DNA of 9,750 bases from Mycobacterium sp. GTDB lineage: Bacteria; Actinomycetota; Actinomycetes; Mycobacteriales; Mycobacteriaceae. This document shows, one piece after another, positions 5,538-9,750 of the stretch. Positions within the stretch are counted from its first letter, which is position 1, and each line of letters starts with the position of its first letter. The stretch spans positions 1 to 9,750 of the forward strand of contig JAQSXQ010000032.1 of NCBI GenBank assembly GCA_029256565.1, written 5' to 3'. The translations under genes and the position numbers were made by a program. The notes beneath the pieces were generated by a model that did no database searches, was not told the DNA's origin, and was given only the letters and a program-made list of their open reading frames with translations.

Positions 5538-6860
5538 ATGACCCGAAGGACCGAGACGCCGGGCGCGGCGACCCCGCCCGCGACGAAGGGTTCGGGGCGG
5601 GTGCGGGCCAGGATCATCGGCCTCGACGGCGTCCGCGGCATCCTGTGCCTTTCGATCGCCATCACCCACGTCACCACCCACTTCTCTCCGAACACCGCGC
5701 AGACGTGGATGACGAGCCTGCTCGGCTTCTCGCTGGTCTACTTCTTCGTCCTGAGCGGGTTCCTACTGTTCCTGCCCTACGTGCGGAACCTGTCCGACGA
5801 CCGCGACGTCGCCCGCATGCCGAGCATCGGTGACTACACGCTGCACCGCGTCGCCCGGATCATGCCGGTCTACCTGGTCATCTTCCTGATCGTGAACTAC
5901 CTGCTTCAGGTCTCCTACGTCGAGAACCCCGTCCTGCAGAAGGTCGGCACCGACGAGGGCACCGGGATGATCACCGACCCGTGGCAGCTGCTCGCCAACC
6001 TGACGCTCACGCAGTCCTACTTCCCGCAGTACATCCAGACGGGCATCAACCCCGCGTGGTCGCTGACGCTGGAGTACGCCTTCTACGCGTCGCTGCCGCT
6101 CCTGGGCATGGCGTTGTTCGCGCTGCGCAAGCGCGTCTCGATGAACCCGCTCGTGCTCGCCGCGCTGGCGCCTGCGCTGCTGCTGGTCATCGGCATGATC
6201 GGCCGCAGCCTGATCCCGGTCGTCTTCGCACACTCCGGTTCGACGGACTTCATGTTGCTCAACTGGGGTCCGAACTGGGCCGCGGTCTTCACCAAGAGCT
6301 TCCTGACCAACGCCGACAACTTCGCCCTGGGAATGTTCGCCGCAGTGGTGTTCGTGGCCATGGAGCGTGGCGTCCTGCGCGAGCGGATCAGCAAGCGGGT
6401 GCGGGTGATCTCGGCCGCCGCGATCCTGCCGATGCTGGCGGTCTCCGCTGTGACCCTGGCGGTGGCCAACCAGTTCACCACCGCGGGTGTCGCCGTCGTC
6501 GCCGCCCTTATGATCCTGGTCATCGTCGCCCCGCTGGCCCGCGGGCAGAAGACCAAGCTCGCCGTATGGCTGGACGCCCGACCCATCCGCTACGTCGGCG
6601 AGATCTCGCTGTCTGCCTACCTGTGGCACTTCCCGATGATCCTGGTGCTGGGCAGGCTGGGCGTGATGGCGGGCGACGACGCGTGGGGCATGTGGCGCAA
6701 CGTCGTGGTGCTGCTTGCCGCCACGATCGCCGTCGCATCGATCACCTACTACGGCGTCGAGAAGCCGGTGATGAAGTGGGCCAAGACACTTCGCAAGAAG
6801 AAGGTCGCGGTGCCCGCCGATCCCGAACTGGCGCCTGCCGGCATCCCGAAGACCACCTAG
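5538..6860 (+). CDS. Acyltransferase 3 family integral membrane protein
   Basis: This 440-aa polytopic membrane protein has about ten predicted helices and belongs to the acyltransferase-3 (OafA/YrhL-like) family, which moves acetyl or other acyl groups onto surface sugars, glycolipids or glycopeptidolipids. Visible hallmarks are LDGVRG at 29-34, the conserved helix-1 His44, the FFVLSGFLLF block at 69-78, the HRVARIMP segment with R104 and R107, PAWSLTLEYAFY at 172-183 including E179, and a late GEISLSAYLWHFP motif near residues 355-367. The C-terminus is a short basic/Pro tail; no extra SGNH domain is attached. It is preceded by the low-GC region and followed after 55 bp by another membrane protein gene in the same direction. 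In mycobacteria such enzymes often decorate cell-envelope lipids; the acceptor here cannot be told. Family confidence is high. Confidence 0.93.
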   Translation: MTRRTETPGAATPPATKGSGRVRARIIGLDGVRGILCLSIAITHVTTHFSPNTAQTWMTSLLGFSLVYFFVLSGFLLFLPYVRNLSDDRDVARMPSIGDYTLHRVARIMPVYLVIFLIVNYLLQVSYVENPVLQKVGTDEGTGMITDPWQLLANLTLTQSYFPQYIQTGINPAWSLTLEYAFYASLPLLGMALFALRKRVSMNPLVLAALAPALLLVIGMIGRSLIPVVFAHSGSTDFMLLNWGPNWAAVFTKSFLTNADNFALGMFAAVVFVAMERGVLRERISKRVRVISAAAILPMLAVSAVTLAVANQFTTAGVAVVAALMILVIVAPLARGQKTKLAVWLDARPIRYVGEISLSAYLWHFPMILVLGRLGVMAGDDAWGMWRNVVVLLAATIAVASITYYGVEKPVMKWAKTLRKKKVAVPADPELAPAGIPKTT

Positions 6861-6887
6861 GCGCCCTGCGTCTCAGGCTGATTCGAA

Positions 6888-6893
6888 TAGGTT
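6888..6893 (+). promoter_or_regulatory. Possible -10 box for the His-tailed membrane protein gene
   Basis: TAGGTT fits TANNNT and would start transcription near 6900, about 16 nt before the chosen ATG. No -35 match is visible and there is no Shine-Dalgarno before the ATG. Confidence 0.3.
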
Positions 6894-6915
6894 GCGGCGC
6901 TGTGGCCGTCCTGTG

Positions 6916-7668
6916 ATGGTGCCCTGCGACCATCTTCGAGTGACACCTTCAGTGGCGACGACGGACAGTGGGCTGGCCGCTCGCGTCGCGGCCATCGCTT
7001 CGATCGGCGCCGCGGTGATCCACTTCGCCGTCATGCCCGACCACTGGCGCGACTGGGTGCCCTCTGGGGTCTTCTTCGCCGGCATCGCGGTGTTCCAACT
7101 GGTCTGGGGGCTCGCCGTACTGACGCGTCGCCCCGGCGCGATGCTTCTGGCGACCGGCATCCTGGCCAACCTGGGATCGGTCGCGCTGTGGGCGCTGTCC
7201 CGCACCGCGGGTGCGCCGTTCGGGCCGCACGCAGGCGAGCCGGAGTTGGTGCAGGCCGCGGGAATCTGCTCGCTCATGCTGCAGGGCTACGTCGTCATGG
7301 GCGCGGCCTGGCTGTGGAGCCGGGGCCGTCGGTCGGGCGCCATACCGGTTTTCGGCTACGGGGTCGTCCTGCTCGGCGCAACCAGTGTCATCGCCATGGC
7401 GGCCGCGGTGGGCGTGGCGTCGGGATTGCAGCACCAGCACCACTCGGGCACCGAGGCGGCGCACGACGACCACGCAGCGGTCCCCGCCGAAGATCATGCG
7501 CAGCACGATCATTCGACCCCTGCGGTACCGCCGCAGCCGGCTCCCGGGGCACCGGCGCAGTTGGCCGACACCGGCAAGCGCCCGGCGCCGAGGATCGTCG
7601 TGGTCGAACCGCCAGCCCCCGCCCCCGCGCCCGCGGAGTCCGACGGCCACGACCACGATCACGGGTAG
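6916..7668 (+). CDS. Five-helix membrane protein with His-rich C-terminal tail
   Basis: I do not recognise a named family. The 250-aa product has five likely membrane helices (about 20-39, 49-70, 74-95, 111-134 and 145-169), then an 80-residue hydrophilic tail. Helix 1 ends in IHFAVMPDHW (H36, M40, H43), and a loop carries PHAGEPE (H105, E108, E110); such His/Met/Glu clusters near the membrane face suggest metal or haem contact. The tail begins LQHQHHS, contains HDDH and HAQHDH clusters, a Pro/Ala linker and ends GHDHDHG, with eleven histidines in the last 78 residues, as in zinc, copper or nickel handling proteins. The start is uncertain: the frame is open from 6892, and ATG 6916, GTG 6940 and GTG 6952 all keep every helix; I use the ATG. 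It shares direction with the acyltransferase but a separate promoter is possible. A metal role is inference only. Confidence 0.75.
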   Translation: MVPCDHLRVTPSVATTDSGLAARVAAIASIGAAVIHFAVMPDHWRDWVPSGVFFAGIAVFQLVWGLAVLTRRPGAMLLATGILANLGSVALWALSRTAGAPFGPHAGEPELVQAAGICSLMLQGYVVMGAAWLWSRGRRSGAIPVFGYGVVLLGATSVIAMAAAVGVASGLQHQHHSGTEAAHDDHAAVPAEDHAQHDHSTPAVPPQPAPGAPAQLADTGKRPAPRIVVVEPPAPAPAPAESDGHDHDHG

Positions 7669-7679
7669 CGCGTCGCGCA

Positions 7680-7697
7680 GGTCCGGCGAACCGGGTC
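7680..7697. terminator. Hairpin at the convergent gene junction
   Basis: GGTCCGG (7680-7686), loop CGAA, then CCGGGTC (7691-7697) form a seven-pair stem, two pairs being G-T wobbles on the + strand. It fills the 27-bp gap between two convergent genes and overlaps the stop codon of the - strand gene. There is no T tract, so it is at best a mycobacterial-style L-shaped or bidirectional terminator. Confidence 0.4.
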
Positions 7698-8229
7698 AGC
7701 ACCAGTTCTGGTAGCCACCCTCGGGTCCGAGCATCCGCTCCAGCCGCGTGCGGTTGATGCGCGCCAGCTCGTTGCGGACCACCTTGCGCTCGGTCTCCAC
7801 GTCGTGGTGCATGCGCTCGGTGACGGTCTTCAGCACGTCGGTGGCACACGCCCCGTCGACGAACATCACGAACGTGAAGCCGAATCGCTCGGCGTACTCG
7901 GCAGCCGCGTCGTTCAGTGCGGTCATCACGGTCTCGTCGTCGTCCCACACCGAGCACTGCTCGGCCTGCGACCACGCGCTACGCGGCCGACGGCCGATGG
8001 TGGGACACGCCTCGAGGATCTGGTCGATGGCCGGTTCCGGCATCGAGAACAGCAGCGCGTCGGCCCGGCGGAACAGCGCGTCGTGACTGTCGTAACTGCG
8101 GCCGGCGACGATGTCGCGCGCCAGCGCCAGGCTGTTGCAGCACTCGTAGACGGCGTGCACTGCCTTGCGGTCGGGCCACGCATTGAATGCCGCCAGGCCC
8201 ACTCCCTGATGCATCAACACGCAGCCCAT
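7696..8229 (-). CDS. OHCU decarboxylase-like protein with substituted catalytic histidine
   Basis: This 177-aa protein has the fold signature of 2-oxo-4-hydroxy-4-carboxy-5-ureidoimidazoline decarboxylase, the last enzyme converting urate oxidation product to S-allantoin. Matching features are the N-terminal GLAAFNA, the mid-protein SQAEQ (E90, Q91), ERFGFTFVMFVDG near 114-125, and the C-terminal ELARINRTRLERMLG near 154-168. In the family the catalytic histidine lies in an HPRIG motif; here the motif reads CPTIG with Cys75, and the loop to E90 is short. The protein may be a divergent decarboxylase or have another role. ATG 8229 is used; the second Met (ATG at 8214) would fit the family length equally well, and neither has a clear Shine-Dalgarno. 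It lies 72 bp downstream of ppa on the same strand. No uricase or allantoinase gene is in the window. Fold call good, activity doubtful. Confidence 0.82.
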   Translation of the reverse strand: MGCVLMHQGVGLAAFNAWPDRKAVHAVYECCNSLALARDIVAGRSYDSHDALFRRADALLFSMPEPAIDQILEACPTIGRRPRSAWSQAEQCSVWDDDETVMTALNDAAAEYAERFGFTFVMFVDGACATDVLKTVTERMHHDVETERKVVRNELARINRTRLERMLGPEGGYQNWC

Positions 8230-8254
8230 GATCCGAGGCCGATGGTGCGCCTGC

Positions 8255-8269
8255 GTTACCCCGTGTTAC
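8255..8269. repeat. Direct GTTAC repeat, one helical turn apart
   Basis: GTTAC occurs at 8255-8259 and 8265-8269, a 10-bp step, about 26-40 bp upstream of the OHCU-like gene's start on the - strand. It may be a regulator contact site or chance. Confidence 0.2.
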
Positions 8270-8276
8270 GCCGAGG

Positions 8277-8299
8277 AAAATTCGCGTTGTGGCGGCGAA
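8277..8299 (-). terminator. Weak intrinsic terminator after ppa
   Basis: Read on the - strand, TTCGC (8299-8295), a 9-nt loop and GCGAA (8285-8281) form a five-pair stem followed at once by TTTT (8280-8277). It begins three bases past the ppa stop codon. The short stem makes efficient termination uncertain. Confidence 0.35.
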
Positions 8300-8301
8300 G
8301 C

Positions 8302-8790
8302 TCAGTGCCCTGTGGTCTTGAAGCGCTCGATCGACCGGGTGATCTCCGCCTCGGCCTCGCTGCGACCGACCCAGTCGGCGGCCTCGACGAACTTGCCGGG
8401 CTCGAGGTCCTTGTAGTGGACGAAGAAGTGCTTGATCGCCTCGAGTTCGAAGGACGGGACGTCCGCGAGGTCCTGAACGTGATCCCACCGGGGGTCGCCT
8501 GCAGGCACGCAGAGCACCTTGTCGTCGCCGCCCGCGTCGTCGGTCATCTGGAACATCGCGACGGGCCGGACGTCGATCGCCGCGCCCGGGAACAGCGATT
8601 CAGGCAGCAGCACGAGCGCGTCGAGCGGATCGCCGTCCTCGCCGAGGGTGTCCTGGATGAAGCCGTAGTCGGCGGGGTAGCCGAACGCGGTGTAGAGGTA
8701 GCGGTCGAGCTTGACCTTGCCGGTCTCGTGATCGACCTCGTACTTGTTGCGCGAGCCCTTGGGGATCTCGACGACGACCTCGAACTCCAC
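8302..8790 (-). CDS. ppa: Inorganic pyrophosphatase (family I)
   Basis: This 162-aa cytoplasmic enzyme hydrolyses pyrophosphate to two phosphates, pulling nucleotide, aminoacyl-tRNA and lipid synthesis forward; family I members act as Mg2+-dependent oligomers, usually hexamers in bacteria. The sequence is nearly colinear with M. tuberculosis Ppa as I recall it and has the same length. Key residues are present: K16/Y17 in RNKYEVDH, the signature DGDPLDALVLLP with D52, D54 and D57, metal ligands D84 and D89, and KHFFVHYKDLEPGK near 120-133. Of the two histidines described for the mycobacterial enzyme, H21 is kept but position 86 is alanine. The start is GTG at 8790-8788, supported by AAGGAG eight bases upstream on the - strand. 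It is transcribed away from the carboxypeptidase gene across a 145-bp divergent region and is probably constitutive. Identification is essentially certain. Confidence 0.98.
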   Translation of the reverse strand: MEFEVVVEIPKGSRNKYEVDHETGKVKLDRYLYTAFGYPADYGFIQDTLGEDGDPLDALVLLPESLFPGAAIDVRPVAMFQMTDDAGGDDKVLCVPAGDPRWDHVQDLADVPSFELEAIKHFFVHYKDLEPGKFVEAADWVGRSEAEAEITRSIERFKTTGH

Positions 8791-8798
8791 GGTCGCGG

Positions 8799-8804
8799 CT
8801 CCTT
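8799..8804 (-). promoter_or_regulatory. Shine-Dalgarno of ppa
   Basis: On the - strand AAGGAG stands eight bases before the GTG start of ppa, which supports the unusual GTG start. Confidence 0.7.
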
Positions 8805-8856
8805 CGTGTGATGTGGTGAGTGCGGTCAGCGCCTCGCCAGGCGATGACGCGGGTCA

Positions 8857-8862
8857 ACCATA
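8857..8862 (-). promoter_or_regulatory. Candidate ppa -10 box
   Basis: On the - strand TATGGT fits TANNNT and would start transcription near 8850, giving a 60-nt leader. A perfect TTGACA is present on the same strand (8882-8877) but only 14 bp away, shorter than the usual 17-19 bp, so its role is unclear. Confidence 0.4.
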
Positions 8863-8871
8863 GACGAGCGA

Positions 8872-8889
8872 TACCCTGTCAATTCAGGG
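8872..8889 (+). promoter_or_regulatory. Candidate -10 box and overlapping palindrome before the carboxypeptidase gene
   Basis: TACCCT (8872-8877) fits TANNNT and would start transcription near 8884, 52 nt before the ATG. It overlaps a 16-bp palindrome, CCCTG-6 bp-CAGGG (8874-8889), which also covers the TTGACA on the other strand. A protein bound here could affect both divergent genes. Confidence 0.38.
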
Positions 8890-8935
8890 CATTGCCTCGG
8901 GCAAGCGCTCGTCAGCACCTCAAGCCAGGAGAGTC

Positions 8936-9750
8936 ATGCGGCCCACCCGGTGGCGCAGGTCCACCCACGTCCTCGTCGGCGTCGGGGTGCTGCTGGCGGT
9001 CGCCGTCCTCGTCACGGTCGCCGCGGTGTTCGTCGCGGGAGGTCCCCGCACCAGCGAGGCGCAGGCCGTGGATCCGCAACCGGAACCCGCCGCCGCCGAA
9101 CCCGCCGTGTACGGCCTGGACGAGAGTGCCCCGAAACCGGTGCCTCCGCGGCTGTCCGCGGTCATCGGCCCGTTCGCGGCCGACCCCAACCTGGGCCGCC
9201 TCACCGGCCGCATCACCGACGCCGCCACCGGCGAGGAGCTGTGGGAGCGCGGTGCGTCCGTGCCGATGCAGCCCGCGTCGACCAACAAGCTGCTGACCGC
9301 GGCCGCCGCACTGCTCGCACTGGACCGCGACTCGACGCTCACCACGACCGTGCTCGCCGACCCCGACGAGCCGGGCGTGGTGGTCCTCAAGGGTGGCGGC
9401 GATCCCACGCTGTCGGCCGCTGCCCCGAAGACCACCACCTGGTACCGCAACGCCGCCCGGATCACCGACCTGGCCGCGCAGGTGCGCCGCTCGGGCGTCA
9501 CCCCGAGGACGGTTCGGGTGGACCTGAGCGCCTACAGCGGGCCGACGATGGCACCCGGCTGGGATCCGCTCGACATCCAGAACGGCGACATCGCACCGAT
9601 CGAGTCGGTGATGCTCGACGGCGGACGCACCCAGCCCGTGAGCGTGGAGTCACGACGTTCGACCACGCCGGCTCTCGATGCCGGGCGTGCACTGGCCGTG
9701 GCGCTCGGCGTCAACCCGCGCACCGTCGGCGTTCTGCCGTCACCGCTGCG
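8936..9750 (+). CDS. dacB: D-alanyl-D-alanine carboxypeptidase/endopeptidase, PBP4 (DacB) family, 3'-truncated by window end
   Basis: The first 271 codons are in the window and the frame is open to the end. The product is a cell-wall serine peptidase that trims the terminal D-Ala of peptidoglycan stem peptides and may cut cross-links. Residues about 11-34 form a hydrophobic signal or membrane anchor after a basic MRPTRWRR start, followed by a Pro/Ala/Glu linker (about 41-70). The catalytic SxxK motif is S115-T-N-K118 in PASTNKLLTAAAALLALD. The following VVLKGGGDPTLS (about 149-160) and the start of the inserted domain (YSGPTMAPGWDP) are typical of the PBP4/S13 family. The SxN and KTG motifs would lie past the window end. 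The ATG at 8936 is four bases after AGGAG (8927-8931). The divergent ppa partner matches the arrangement I recall in mycobacteria. Confidence 0.92.
   Translation, partial: MRPTRWRRSTHVLVGVGVLLAVAVLVTVAAVFVAGGPRTSEAQAVDPQPEPAAAEPAVYGLDESAPKPVPPRLSAVIGPFAADPNLGRLTGRITDAATGEELWERGASVPMQPASTNKLLTAAAALLALDRDSTLTTTVLADPDEPGVVVLKGGGDPTLSAAAPKTTTWYRNAARITDLAAQVRRSGVTPRTVRVDLSAYSGPTMAPGWDPLDIQNGDIAPIESVMLDGGRTQPVSVESRRSTTPALDAGRALAVALGVNPRTVGVLPSPL

Noticed and set aside
5763..6629. - strand open frame (288 codons) under the acyltransferase gene
   Set aside because: His/Gln/Asp-rich shadow of a membrane protein; the + strand has full family motifs and a strong ribosome site.
6865..6877. CCTG-5 nt-CAGG hairpin after the acyltransferase stop
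   Set aside because: Four base pairs only; expected by chance in GC-rich sequence.
7590..7665. Pro/Ala-rich stretch as a tandem DNA repeat
   Set aside because: The repetition comes from a low-complexity protein linker with varied codons, not from a DNA repeat unit.
7804..8811. Long + strand open frame (335 codons) across the OHCU-like and ppa genes
   Set aside because: It is antisense to two well-supported genes with clear family motifs; its product has no recognisable domain and is a by-product of high GC.
1..9750. CRISPR arrays, tRNA/rRNA genes, insertion sequences, phage or defence genes
   Set aside because: I saw no regularly spaced repeats, cloverleaf sequence, transposase or integrase motifs, or defence-family domains on either strand.

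Overview
The window reads as a chromosomal segment of a high-GC actinomycete, most likely a mycobacterium of the fast-growing Mycolicibacterium type. The evidence is strongly G/C-ending codon use, frequent GTG starts, promoters with a TANNNT -10 box placed so that the start codon would be the first transcribed base, and an inorganic pyrophosphatase gene (ppa) divergent from a PBP4-type D-Ala-D-Ala carboxypeptidase gene. From memory, the ppa and carboxypeptidase genes have the same arrangement in M. tuberculosis. The species cannot be fixed from sequence alone.

Region 1 (1-5126, all + strand) looks like a sugar-diacid catabolic locus. It runs: the ATPase subunit of an oligopeptide/dipeptide-type ABC importer (the rest of the transporter would lie upstream, outside the window), a TauE/SafE-type membrane permease, an IclR-family regulator, D-glucarate dehydratase with all its catalytic residues, and, four bases later, a D-2-hydroxyacid dehydrogenase-family protein lacking the usual catalytic glutamate. 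A plausible reading is that the transporters move the acid, GudD dehydrates it, the dehydrogenase-like protein acts on a downstream 2-keto or 2-hydroxy acid, and the IclR protein controls the locus through the palindrome-rich 85 bp before gudD. Both iclR and gudD have a TANNNT box exactly where a leaderless transcript needs it.

Region 2 (5127-5537) is a 411-bp stretch of visibly lower GC (about 55% where counted). It holds inverted repeats, a perfect TTGACA hexamer and one doubtful 78-codon ORF. I recognise no gene in it.

Region 3 (5538-7668, + strand) encodes an acyltransferase-3 integral membrane protein and a five-helix membrane protein with a His/Asp/Pro-rich C-terminal tail that looks metal-binding.

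Region 4 (7696-8790, - strand) encodes an OHCU-decarboxylase-like protein whose catalytic His position is Cys, and ppa. The convergent junction at 7669-7697 contains a compact hairpin. Region 5 (8791-9750) holds the short divergent promoter region and the start of the PBP4-family carboxypeptidase, which runs off the end of the window.

The most unusual observations are the two enzyme-family proteins with substituted catalytic residues, the probable leaderless and operator architecture of the glucarate locus, the low-GC island, and the His-tailed membrane protein. Nothing in the window is a clear defence system, mobile element, CRISPR array or stable RNA gene.
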